Shown: one piece after another, positions 1-5,868 of the stretch
Layout of the letters: each line of letters starts with the position of its first letter
How positions within the stretch are numbered: position 1 is the stretch's first letter
NCBI GenBank assembly: GCA_045604545.1
Contig: JAZUOG010000085.1
Location: 1 to 7,417 of the forward strand
DNA length: 7,417 bases
From: RGIG1959 sp045604545
GTDB taxonomy: Bacteria > Bacillota > Clostridia > Oscillospirales > Acutalibacteraceae
Reading direction: 5' to 3'
Translations under genes and position numbers: made by a program
The notes under the pieces: model-generated
Seen by the model: only the letters and a program-made list of their open reading frames with translations
Database searches by the model: none
Told to the model about the DNA's origin: nothing

Positions 1-595
1 ACAGCGGATTGGTCACATCGCACGCCACGCGGATCTCACATTCCGCCAAAAGCGGTGTCACGCCGTCCCGCGTGATGCGCGAAAGGGAAAACAGTCCTTT
101 GCCGCCGAGCGGCACCTCTTTGCCGTTGTCGTCCAGCATGCCGAAGCCGAGTGCCTGCAGCATACCGATGCCGCCGTCGTTGGTGGCACTGCCGCCGATA
201 CCCAGCAGTATGCGGCGGCACCCGCGCGTCATCGCGTCAAGCATCATTTCGCCGACGCCGAAGGTGGTCGCCTCATCGGGCGACAAGGCGGCTTTCGGCA
301 CCAGTGTGATACCTGCCGCCGCAGACATTTCCATCACCGCCGTCTCGCCGTCGGGCAAAATGCCGTACACCGCCGAAACGGGAACGCCCAGCGGTCCCGT
401 GACCGTGACACGGTGAAAGCGACCGCCGAGTCCCGTGACAAGGGCTTCGACCGTACCCTCACCGCCGTCGGCGATGGGACGCACAACCACCTGTGCATCG
501 GGATATACGCGACACACACCCTCTTTGGCGGCAGTCCCCGCCTGCACAGAGGACAAACTGCCTTTCATGGAATCTATCGCCGCAACGATCTTCAT
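1..595 (-). CDS. Glycerate kinase, N-terminal 198 residues (runs off the left edge)
   Basis: Phosphorylates D-glycerate with ATP to phosphoglycerate, feeding lower glycolysis; a cytosolic enzyme of the GarK/GlxK glycerate kinase family. The frame is open from ATG at 595 to the window edge, giving 198 of roughly 380 residues usual for the family. Family motifs read in order: DSMKGSLSS (8-16), PIADGGEGT (40-48), the glycine-rich GIGGSATNDGG (132-142) and ACDVTNPL at the truncated end. The start follows a TGAGGA ribosome binding site with 7-8 nt spacing; that site overlaps the stop codon of the upstream SGNH hydrolase, and the genes are only 10 nt apart, so they are co-transcribed and probably translationally coupled. 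No frameshift is seen. Which position is phosphorylated (2- or 3-) cannot be decided from the sequence. Family assignment is very secure; garK and glxK are both used for this family, so no symbol is given. Confidence 0.95.
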   Translation of the reverse strand, partial: MKIVAAIDSMKGSLSSVQAGTAAKEGVCRVYPDAQVVVRPIADGGEGTVEALVTGLGGRFHRVTVTGPLGVPVSAVYGILPDGETAVMEMSAAAGITLVPKAALSPDEATTFGVGEMMLDAMTRGCRRILLGIGGSATNDGGIGMLQALGFGMLDDNGKEVPLGGKGLFSLSRITRDGVTPLLAECEIRVACDVTNPL

Positions 596-601
596 CACAC
601 A

Positions 602-608
602 TTCCTCA
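602..608 (-). promoter_or_regulatory. Ribosome binding site of glycerate kinase overlapping the upstream stop codon
   Basis: The minus strand reads TGAGGAA here: the TGA is the stop of the SGNH hydrolase and GAGGA is the Shine-Dalgarno of the next gene, about 7 nt before its ATG. A ribosome terminating on the first gene uncovers the second start, which suggests translational coupling (inference). Confidence 0.7.
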
Positions 609-1391
609 CTTTTCTGTCAGGTTTGTCACCGCAAACGGTGTGTTGACAGCGGCCGTTGCCGCCGCTTTGCACACCGCCGCCGTCGCCGCGTCCACACCCT
701 CGGGTGCCCAGCCGATATCATCGACCGCCTCGCCCGTGAGCGCTTTGAAAAACGTCAGACCCGCGATATACCGTCCGACATCCAGACTCAAATGATATCC
801 ATCGCGCGTCAGGTCGTTCGTCAACGCCGTACGCGCATTCTGAATCGCCGTTCCCGTGGGAGACACCACGTCGATCCCCTTCGTCGGTACGACGGTATCC
901 TTCATCACCGATGCGATGGTGTCGTAAAGCTTTTGGCAATCCCCGTCAAACGCGACGATCTCCGGGTGGGTGTGATAAGGCTCTCCCACCCACGTCATAT
1001 TAAACGCGATCTTCACGTCATCACCGACAACACGTTTGATGTAACCCACCAGCTCCGCCAGTCGGTCGTAATAGGTCGCGTCGGAATTGCGACTGCCGTC
1101 GGCGGTACCGTGTTGAATCGATACCGCCTGCCATTTTTCGGCGGACAGCGCCGCTTGCATGGTGTGATCAAACACACCGGTCCAGCCCTCGCCGCGATTG
1201 GTGAGATATTCATACAGCGGCGCATTCGTTTCGGCGTTATCCATGTGGCGGCGAATGGAACACCCGCCGATATACAGATTGCCGAGCACCACGTCCGTGT
1301 AACCTGCCGCTTTTGCGATGTGTACCAGATGCTCCATCGTATCGACCGAAAAGCTGTTGCCGACCGACAGCACTTTCCATGTTTTACCCAT
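606..1391 (-). CDS. SGNH/GDSL-like hydrolase, DUF4886-like, 261 aa
   Basis: A predicted esterase or acyl hydrolase of the SGNH fold; the natural substrate is not deducible. Visible blocks: GNSFS (residues 11-15) with the likely nucleophile Ser13; the YIGGCSIRRH glycine block (40-49); a WQAVSIQHGT strand (87-96) where block III is expected; and DGYHLS (197-202), supplying the D-x-x-H pair Asp197/His200. This layout resembles the DUF4886 branch of SGNH hydrolases. There is no signal peptide or membrane segment, so the protein is probably cytosolic, whereas many relatives in Bacteroidota are exported (family knowledge). A longer frame opens at 1460, but ATG at 1391 was chosen because GGAGG lies 9 nt upstream, the family's N-terminal strand starts immediately, and the extra 23 codons would run through a promoter and terminator. 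Glycerate kinase follows 10 nt downstream in the same operon, so a glycerate-containing ester is a conceivable substrate (speculative). Confidence 0.85.
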   Translation of the reverse strand: MGKTWKVLSVGNSFSVDTMEHLVHIAKAAGYTDVVLGNLYIGGCSIRRHMDNAETNAPLYEYLTNRGEGWTGVFDHTMQAALSAEKWQAVSIQHGTADGSRNSDATYYDRLAELVGYIKRVVGDDVKIAFNMTWVGEPYHTHPEIVAFDGDCQKLYDTIASVMKDTVVPTKGIDVVSPTGTAIQNARTALTNDLTRDGYHLSLDVGRYIAGLTFFKALTGEAVDDIGWAPEGVDAATAAVCKAAATAAVNTPFAVTNLTEK

Positions 1392-1400
1392 ATGCACGCG

Positions 1401-1405
1401 CCTCC
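1401..1405 (-). promoter_or_regulatory. Ribosome binding site fixing the SGNH hydrolase start
   Basis: GGAGG on the minus strand, 9 nt before the ATG at 1391. It decides for this start over the in-frame ATG at 1460, which lies inside the terminator hairpin. Confidence 0.8.
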
Positions 1406-1418
1406 GTTTCGTATTCCT

Positions 1419-1447
1419 ATTATACCCCGCCGCCGGGCATAATGCAA
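1419..1447 (-). promoter_or_regulatory. Promoter of the SGNH hydrolase/glycerate kinase operon
   Basis: A perfect TATAAT -10 lies at 1424-1419, 17 nt downstream of a weak -35, TTGCAT (1447-1442). The -35 sits at the edge of the terminator hairpin of the preceding ABC operon. The -10 is convincing; the -35 is a poor match. Confidence 0.55.
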
Positions 1448-1473
1448 GAAAAACCGCCAAAGGCGGTTTTTCT
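1447..1473 (-). terminator. Rho-independent terminator of the ABC transporter operon
   Basis: A 12-bp stem (1447-1458 with 1462-1473) contains CCGCC/GGCGG, an AAA loop and flanking A5/T5 tracts. It starts 3 nt after the stop codon of the permease and ends in a U run on the minus strand. The symmetry of the tracts would also let it stop plus-strand transcription. Confidence 0.85.
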
Positions 1474-1475
1474 CA

Positions 1476-2261
1476 TCAATGAATATCCTTTTTCAAATAC
1501 TGCGCCGCACCGATGACCGTCAAGGCGACGGCAAGCACCGCGCCGACCGCCACATACGCCGTGTCAAGCGCATGATGCTCGACAATGTACGCGCTGTCGG
1601 TATAGCCAAACGGCGTGACAAATTTGAGCCACTCCGCCTCCTCCGTGAGATTGGCAACCAGATTGAGAAAATACAAGGCAAATGCCGCGCCGATACCGAC
1701 CGCCATGCCGCCGCTTCGCAGAAACGCCGATACACCGAACATCATCAGCGCGATTTCCAGCTGTAACACCGTGTATGACAGCAACACGAGCACGATTTCC
1801 ACCGCCTCAACCTGCTCCCCGATGGCAACGATCGACAACGCCGTCACGCCCATCACGACCGCGTTGAAAATCACCACCTGCAACACGACCGCCGCGAGCT
1901 TTTGCGCCAGCACGCTCTGACGGGACACAGGGTGCGTGAGCAACCATTCCGCCGTGTGGTCCTTTTCTTCCTTCGACAGTGCCGATACACCGAGGATCGC
2001 CGCGAACATCGCGCCGCCGATACCCAGCACATTGCCGCACTCAATGCCGAAATAGCCCATGAATTCCCCGAAATTCAGCTTATCCATGCCGAACGCCGCC
2101 GAAAAACTGCCCATGTCGGAAAACATCTGGCTTATGTCTTCCATGTCACCCGCCATTTCGGGATAGATCATCACGCACACCGCCAGCATAAAGCTGACGA
2201 CCGCCGTCCAGAGGATCAGCGATATCCGACCGCGTCGGAGTTCATGAAAAAACACCGTCAT
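1476..2261 (-). CDS. ABC-2 type exporter permease subunit, 261 aa
   Basis: Membrane subunit of an ABC exporter; with the ATPase encoded just upstream it should move a substrate out across the cytoplasmic membrane. Substrate unknown; relatives handle peptide antibiotics, lipids or drugs (family knowledge). Six hydrophobic segments are readable in order: ISLILWTAVVSFMLAVCVMI, VLGIGGAMFAAILGVSAL, LAAVVLQVVIFNAVVMGV, IVLVLLSYTVLQLEIALMMF, GGMAVGIGAAFALYFLNLV and the C-terminal YVAVGAVLAVALTVIGAAQY. Between helices 2 and 3 the stretch KEEKDHTAEWLLTHPVSR is the cytoplasmic coupling-type segment common in ABC-2 permeases (expected to contact the ATPase). The upstream in-frame ATG at 2336 was rejected: ATG 2261 follows GGAGG by 9 nt, one base after the ATPase stop, and the extra N-terminus would lie within the ATPase gene. 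Good family confidence, none for substrate. Confidence 0.88.
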   Translation of the reverse strand: MTVFFHELRRGRISLILWTAVVSFMLAVCVMIYPEMAGDMEDISQMFSDMGSFSAAFGMDKLNFGEFMGYFGIECGNVLGIGGAMFAAILGVSALSKEEKDHTAEWLLTHPVSRQSVLAQKLAAVVLQVVIFNAVVMGVTALSIVAIGEQVEAVEIVLVLLSYTVLQLEIALMMFGVSAFLRSGGMAVGIGAAFALYFLNLVANLTEEAEWLKFVTPFGYTDSAYIVEHHALDTAYVAVGAVLAVALTVIGAAQYLKKDIH

Positions 2262-2262
2262 T

Positions 2263-3138
2263 TCACTGTTCCTCCTTTGCGTAGTAATGCATGAAGACTT
2301 CCTCCAGATCGGGATCCGATACCGTGAAATCGTCAAAACGCAACGCCATCAATGCGCGAAGCAGTGCCTCGCGCTCTCCGTCATAGAGGAACGTCACACC
2401 CTCCGCCGTGCGGCGCACGTCGATGGCATTCAGCGCCGACAGCTCGCCGTCAAAGCCGCGAAGCGTCACGCGCTTGACACCCGTGTGCCCGAGCGACGCC
2501 ACACTGTCACACGCCTGCAACCGTCCTTCGCGGATCACCGCCGCATGGCGGCAATAGCGCTCCACCTCCGACAACACATGAGACGACAAAAACACCGTCG
2601 CTCCCTCGCGGTTACGCTCGCCGAGAATGTCATAAAACTCGCGTTGCATCAGCGGGTCCAGTCCGCTCGTCGGTTCATCGAGAATGTACAGCGACGGCTT
2701 GTGCTGCAACGCACACACGATACCCACCTTTTTGCGGTTACCGAGCGACAGCTCCTCCACCTTGCGCGATGTGTCCAGCTCCAAGCGTTCACACAACTCT
2801 TTTGCAGCCGCGTCGCAGTTTCTGCCGTGAAGACGTGCCGACAGACGGAGCATATCCTTCACCTTCATGCCGCTATAAAACGCCGTTTCACTCGGCAGAT
2901 AGCCGATGTCGGCAAGAATGGCGGTGCGGTCTTTGACGATATCCTTGCCGAACACCGTCGCTTCGCCGCTCGTCGCGCCGATCAGTCCGAGAAGCGTGCG
3001 GATCAACGTCGATTTTCCCGCTCCGTTCGGACCGATAAACCCGAAGAAATCCCCTTCCTCCACCGACAGACTCACGTCGATGATGCCACGGGATTTGCCG
3101 TAATATTTTGTCAGGCCATGTGTTTCGATCGCGTTCAT
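2263..3138 (-). CDS. ABC exporter ATP-binding subunit, 291 aa
   Basis: ATPase that powers the ABC-2 permease encoded next. Motifs in order: Walker A GPNGAGKST (36-44); Q-loop region YLPSE (80-84), where the usual glutamine is replaced, as often seen in the BcrA/YtrB-like branch; signature LSLGN (130-134), an established clostridial variant of LSGGQ; Walker B and D-loop LYILDEPTSGLDP (150-162); and H-loop histidine in LSSH (His187). A C-terminal domain of about 90 residues follows, ending in SDPDLEEVFMHYYAKEEQ, typical of antibiotic- and polymer-type exporters. The start at 3138 has AGAGGGG about 6 nt upstream and begins with the usual ETHGLTKYYG strand; an upstream in-frame ATG at 3234 would place the start inside the neighbouring terminator, so it was rejected. 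Likely controlled at the palindrome at 3154-3173. No regulator gene lies in the operon, unlike GntR-led YtrA operons. Confidence 0.93.
   Translation of the reverse strand: MNAIETHGLTKYYGKSRGIIDVSLSVEEGDFFGFIGPNGAGKSTLIRTLLGLIGATSGEATVFGKDIVKDRTAILADIGYLPSETAFYSGMKVKDMLRLSARLHGRNCDAAAKELCERLELDTSRKVEELSLGNRKKVGIVCALQHKPSLYILDEPTSGLDPLMQREFYDILGERNREGATVFLSSHVLSEVERYCRHAAVIREGRLQACDSVASLGHTGVKRVTLRGFDGELSALNAIDVRRTAEGVTFLYDGEREALLRALMALRFDDFTVSDPDLEEVFMHYYAKEEQ
2271..2275 (-). promoter_or_regulatory. Ribosome binding site of the permease, inside the ATPase gene
   Basis: AAAGGAGG on the minus strand (GGAGG core at 2275-2271) lies within the last codons of the ATPase and 9 nt before the permease ATG at 2261. 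Because stop and start are one base apart, translation of the two subunits is probably coupled, keeping them in balance (inference). Confidence 0.8.
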
Positions 3139-3153
3139 GACACCCCTCTTTTC

Positions 3154-3173
3154 ATTTAACACTTTTGTTAAAT
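3154..3173. promoter_or_regulatory. Perfect palindrome, probable repressor operator of the ABC operon
   Basis: ATTTAACA-CTTT-TGTTAAAT: two perfect 8-bp arms and a 4-bp spacer. It begins 2 bp downstream of the -10 element and so covers the expected transcription start, and ends before the ribosome binding site. Position and symmetry fit a dimeric TetR-, MarR- or GntR-type repressor. There is no U run on either side, so it is not a terminator. The regulator is not in this window. Confidence 0.65.
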
Positions 3174-3175
3174 AT

Positions 3176-3204
3176 AATGTATCACACATGACGACGCTTG
3201 TCAA
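3176..3204 (-). promoter_or_regulatory. Promoter of the ABC transporter operon
   Basis: A perfect -35, TTGACA (3204-3199), is followed by 17 nt and a -10 of TACATT (3181-3176, 4 of 6 matches). The -35 starts 2-3 bp after the terminator hairpin of the upstream gene, so the units are packed tightly. The palindrome at 3154-3173 lies over the start site. Confidence 0.75.
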
Positions 3205-3206
3205 GA

Positions 3207-3239
3207 AAAAAGTGAGCTTCACGCAGAAGCTCACTTTTT
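3207..3239 (-). terminator. Rho-independent terminator after the zinc-ribbon gene
   Basis: A 14-bp perfect stem (3207-3220 with 3226-3239), core GTGAGCTTC/GAAGCTCAC, 5-nt loop ACGCA, flanked by A and T tracts, so it reads as a terminator on both strands. It begins 9 nt after the stop codon of the zinc-ribbon protein. Confidence 0.9.
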
Positions 3240-3248
3240 ACAGACACA

Positions 3249-3773
3249 TCACCAAACCAGTATCATCACGATGCAAAACACCACATACACCGCGTATATA
3301 CTCAGGCCGATGATTCCCATCACACGTCCCGATGTGCTGATACCGGTGCGATACCCTTTGTTAATGGCGATCGTGCTGAAGATCGTCGCCAGAATGCTGA
3401 AGACCGAAATAAACAGCGTGCCGATCAACGTGCCGATAATGTAAGCGATCGGTTGTTGCATATGCTCAACAGTCTCCAACATCGTCTCCATGGACGACAG
3501 AATGCTGAGAGAGTAAATCATACCGAAGATACCCAGCACCATCGACGCAATGCCGAAACCGCGTCCGGGAACAGGCGGCTTTTGAACATACGGCGGCTGA
3601 CCGTAAGGCGGTTGCGGATATGGGGGCTGTTGCGGATATGGAGGTTGTTGCGGATAAGGCGGTTGCGGATAAGGCGGTGTCGGTTGCACGTACACAGGCG
3701 TTCCGCACGCCCCGCACACCGTGGCACCTTCTTCAAGAGGCTTGCCGCAATGTGTACAAAACAAATTGGCCAT
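3249..3773 (-). CDS. Zinc-ribbon, proline-rich membrane protein, DUF4190-like, 174 aa
   Basis: Function unknown. Three parts are visible. Residues 6-23 form a zinc ribbon, CTHC-x10-CGAC (Cys6, Cys9, Cys20, Cys23). Residues 33-64 are six tandem PPYPQ-like units. From about residue 74 come three hydrophobic segments: FGIASMVLGIFGMIYSLSIL, IAYIIGTLIGTLFISVFSIL and VMGIIGLSIYAVYVVFCIVMIL; the first and second are separated by a short polar METMLETVEHMQQP stretch. This order (zinc ribbon, Pro-rich linker, DUF4190-like membrane part) is common in Gram-positive bacteria and has no firm function. Zinc binding is inferred from the cysteines. ATG 3773 was chosen over the in-frame ATG at 3800 because an AAGGAG site lies 10 nt upstream and the zinc ribbon starts at once. 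It has its own strong promoter and terminator; read-through from the uracil permease is also possible. Confidence 0.85.
   Translation of the reverse strand: MANLFCTHCGKPLEEGATVCGACGTPVYVQPTPPYPQPPYPQQPPYPQQPPYPQPPYGQPPYVQKPPVPGRGFGIASMVLGIFGMIYSLSILSSMETMLETVEHMQQPIAYIIGTLIGTLFISVFSILATIFSTIAINKGYRTGISTSGRVMGIIGLSIYAVYVVFCIVMILVW
3582..3677 (-). repeat. Tandem repeat encoding six PPYPQ-type units
   Basis: In-frame repeats of 15 or 18 bp encode PPYPQ, PPYPQQ, PPYPQQ, PPYPQ, PPYGQ and PPYVQ (residues 33-64 of the zinc-ribbon protein). The middle units are nearly identical in DNA (core TTGCGGATA on the plus strand), while the end units have diverged, so copy number may vary by slippage without breaking the frame. 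Confidence 0.9.
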
Positions 3774-3800
3774 AAAGCTCACGCTCCTTCTTTTTATCAA

Positions 3801-3829
3801 ATTATACGCGGATTTTCAAAAAACGTCAA
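3801..3829 (-). promoter_or_regulatory. Strong promoter of the zinc-ribbon gene, overlapping the permease stop codon
   Basis: TTGACG (3829-3824), 17 nt, then a perfect TATAAT (3806-3801): one of the best promoters in the window. The TGA stop of the uracil permease (3828-3826) lies within the -35. Confidence 0.85.
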
Positions 3830-5289
3830 TTCTCTTCATCCTCGCGGTCGACCTTGCTGTTTTCCGCTTTTGTAAGCACCGCATTGGTGATGATGCCGAT
3901 GATCAATGCCGTCGCGATGGACGTGATCTGAATGGTATTCGAAATCGTGCCGTCCGCGGCGATGGCATACGGGATCTGGATCGTCAGACCACCGACGCCG
4001 GAAATGAGGATCGACGCGACCACAAACAGATTCTTGTTGTCGTCAAGATCAAGGCCCTTGAACATTTTCAGACCCGACACCGCGATAAAGCCGTACAGTG
4101 TCAGACACACGCCGCCCATCACGCAGGACGGAATGGTCTGCAGCAGTGCCATCAGCGGGCTGATGAACGACAACACGATGCACATGACGGCGGTCGTCGT
4201 GATGGTCGCAACAGAAGCGTTGCGCGTGATGGCGACACAGCCGACCGATTCGCCGTAAGTGGTATTGGGGCAGATGCCCATCACCGTACCCGCAATGGAG
4301 CCGACGCCGTCACCAAGCAAGGTCTTCTCCAGACCGGGATCCTTGATGAGGTCTTTATCGATAACCGTCGACAGGTTTTTGTGATCCGCGATATGCTCCG
4401 CAAACACCACCAATGCCACCGGCAGGAACGCGATGACCACCTCGGCAATACCGCCGAGCGTGAGCGGTTGTGCATCGGGATTGGCGGCAAGAATTTCCGC
4501 AGACATCTCACCCGTAAACAGCTCTTTGATGCCCTCGACAATGGCGATGTGCGGATAGTCGACAAAGGCGGCGAGGCCTCTGAACGAACCGTCCGCGGCA
4601 ACAAAGTTGTTGACAAGCGGATCAAAATCGGCGATCATCAGATAATCCGCACCCGTCAGCTTGCCGATAACGGTGAACACCACCGCCACCGTATATCCCG
4701 CCGCAATACCGATGATAAACGGGATCAGGCGCGGCATTTTCTTTTTCTTCTGGGTGGAGCAGATCACGATCACCATAAACGCAACCAGACCGCACAACAG
4801 CGACACCAGGTTGTTCGTGCCGTACAGCACAGAGGCATTCGCCTTTGTGAGGTCTCCCATCGCCTCGTCCGCCAGCGACAAGCCGATGAGAGCGACCGTC
4901 GGGCCGATGATGACGGGCGGCATCAGCTTGTCCACCCAAGAGGTGCCGACGAAATGAATCATCAGCGCAATGATGACATACACAAGACCCGCCACCAGTG
5001 AGCCGAGAAGAATGCCGCAGTAGCCATAGGCGACCGCCACACCGAGCGAGCTTAAAAACGCGAACGAGCTTCCGAGAAACACGGGGCTTTTGAATTTGGT
5101 GAAAACTTGATACACCAGCGTGCCGACACCGGCGCCGAGAATGGCGGCGGGGATCTCCGTAGGCAGACCGATGATGGTCGGCACCGCGATCGTTGCCGCC
5201 AGAATGGCGAGCACCTGTTGCAGTGCAAAGATCAGCATCTGTCCGAACGCCGGTTTTTCATGGACATCATAAACCAGTTTGTTGTTCAT
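3826..5289 (-). CDS. uraA: Uracil permease, NCS2 family (UraA/PyrP type), 487 aa
   Basis: Proton-coupled uptake of uracil across the cytoplasmic membrane for pyrimidine salvage. The polytopic protein carries NCS2 landmarks: FALQQVLAILAATIAVP (21-37); SPVFLGSSFAF (68-78), the UraA-type substrate-site segment; FAEHIAD with Glu298; and NTTYGESVG with Glu347. The two glutamates match the pair that binds uracil and proton in E. coli UraA (Glu241, Glu290). Xanthine/urate members differ at these sites, so uracil is preferred. It is about 55 residues longer than E. coli UraA; much of the excess appears to lie in an acidic loop at about residues 215-280. ATG 5289 follows AAGGAGA with 9 nt spacing. The leader is only about 30 nt, with no room for a pyr attenuator. 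No other pyrimidine gene is nearby, and no terminator separates it from the zinc-ribbon gene 52 nt downstream. Confidence 0.92.
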   Translation of the reverse strand: MNNKLVYDVHEKPAFGQMLIFALQQVLAILAATIAVPTIIGLPTEIPAAILGAGVGTLVYQVFTKFKSPVFLGSSFAFLSSLGVAVAYGYCGILLGSLVAGLVYVIIALMIHFVGTSWVDKLMPPVIIGPTVALIGLSLADEAMGDLTKANASVLYGTNNLVSLLCGLVAFMVIVICSTQKKKKMPRLIPFIIGIAAGYTVAVVFTVIGKLTGADYLMIADFDPLVNNFVAADGSFRGLAAFVDYPHIAIVEGIKELFTGEMSAEILAANPDAQPLTLGGIAEVVIAFLPVALVVFAEHIADHKNLSTVIDKDLIKDPGLEKTLLGDGVGSIAGTVMGICPNTTYGESVGCVAITRNASVATITTTAVMCIVLSFISPLMALLQTIPSCVMGGVCLTLYGFIAVSGLKMFKGLDLDDNKNLFVVASILISGVGGLTIQIPYAIAADGTISNTIQITSIATALIIGIITNAVLTKAENSKVDREDEEN

Positions 5290-5325
5290 GGAACATCTCT
5301 CCTTTTCGGATAACTCTCTTTCACC

Positions 5326-5354
5326 AGTATACCACCAATATTCGTCAAGTACAA
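5326..5354 (-). promoter_or_regulatory. Promoter of the uracil permease gene
   Basis: An extended -10, TGGTATACT (TATACT at 5331-5326), lies 17 nt after TTGTAC (5354-5349). The -35 is weak, but the TG motif compensates. A better-looking TTGACG at 5348-5343 is only 11 nt from the -10, too close to serve as its -35. Confidence 0.65.
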
Positions 5355-5379
5355 TACGTTCTCCCCTGTTTTTGACACA

Positions 5380-5405
5380 AAAAAAGGGCCTTTCGGCTCT
5401 TTTTT
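5380..5405 (-). terminator. Rho-independent terminator after the 105-aa membrane protein gene
   Basis: Stem of 11 bp (5380-5390 with 5395-5405, one G-U pair), AGGGCC/GGCTCT core, TTTC loop, ending in a T7 run on the minus strand. The gene's TAA stop (5406-5404) is part of the stem base. It separates this gene from the uracil permease. Confidence 0.88.
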
Positions 5406-5721
5406 ACAGAAGGCTGAGAAGGATATATACCGCCGCCGTAACAAGGGATACGACTAGGCGAATATCGCCGTTTTTGAAGGCGATCATGAGCGCAAGCAAT
5501 CCGATCGTGCCGATGATCAGCAACACTCTGCCTGCAGTGCGTTTTCTTTTGGTCATCGCCTCGGCAAAGCCCAGCACCTGAAGCAACAGCGCTCCGATAT
5601 ACAGCAATGTCGCGACCACCGCGGAGAAGCCCGATGTGATGAGCGAATAGGCCCACAGGAACATCAGTCCTCCGCTCCAGATCATGCCGCCGCCCGCAAA
5701 TATTTTTCTGAATGTCTTCAT
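5404..5721 (-). CDS. Small membrane protein of unknown function, 105 aa
   Basis: Not recognised. Four hydrophobic segments fill most of it: GGMIWSGGLMFLWAYSLI, AVVATLLYIGALLLQVLGFA, AGRVLLIIGTIGLLALMIAF and RLVVSLVTAAVYILLSLL. Basic stretches (MKTFRKIF at the N-terminus, TKRKRT between helices 2 and 3) suggest by the positive-inside rule that the N-terminus and central loop face the cytoplasm. There are no cysteine pairs, charged residues within helices or other catalytic features. ATG 5721 has GAGGA about 11 nt upstream, a little long but acceptable. It has its own promoter and terminator, so it is monocistronic; neighbours give no functional clue. That it is a real gene rests on the ribosome binding site, promoter, terminator and the membrane-protein composition. 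Confidence 0.8.
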   Translation of the reverse strand: MKTFRKIFAGGGMIWSGGLMFLWAYSLITSGFSAVVATLLYIGALLLQVLGFAEAMTKRKRTAGRVLLIIGTIGLLALMIAFKNGDIRLVVSLVTAAVYILLSLL

Positions 5722-5768
5722 GAGTATGTATTCCTCTTTTCCGTTAATTCACGATCTTCATTACACGC

Positions 5769-5797
5769 AGTATACCATACATCCGACAAGAATACAA
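5769..5797 (-). promoter_or_regulatory. Promoter of the 105-aa membrane protein gene
   Basis: TTGTAT (5797-5792), 17 nt, then an extended -10 TGGTATACT (TATACT at 5774-5769). The leader is about 45 nt. The layout and -10 are the same as at the uracil permease promoter. Confidence 0.65.
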
Positions 5798-5868
5798 GAG
5801 GCGTGTCGAATATCACAGGAAATACACAACAAGGACACACTCTCACCTTCCTCTTTCACGGTTTCGGT

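Noticed and set aside
435..1442. 335-codon open frame on the plus strand
   Set aside because: Antisense shadow of the SGNH hydrolase and glycerate kinase genes; Arg/His-rich with no family features.
2262..2336. N-terminal extension of the ABC permease from the ATG at 2336
   Set aside because: It would overlap the ATPase gene by 74 nt and the added residues are polar and featureless; the strong ribosome binding site points to 2261.
2287..3159. 290-codon open frame on the plus strand
   Set aside because: Antisense to the ABC ATPase, whose Walker motifs establish the true frame.
3721..5001. 426-codon open frame on the plus strand
   Set aside because: Antisense to the uracil permease; its product is rich in Arg, His, Gln and Asp without domain character, and it lacks a ribosome binding site. 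The minus-strand frame has clear NCS2 motifs.
5290..5325. Possible pyr attenuator or riboswitch before the uracil permease
   Set aside because: The leader is about 30-35 nt with no hairpin or anti-terminator pair.
5343..5348. TTGACG as -35 of the uracil permease promoter
   Set aside because: Only 11 nt from the TATACT -10, too short for a sigma-70/sigma-A promoter; TTGTAC at 5354-5349 gives 17 nt.
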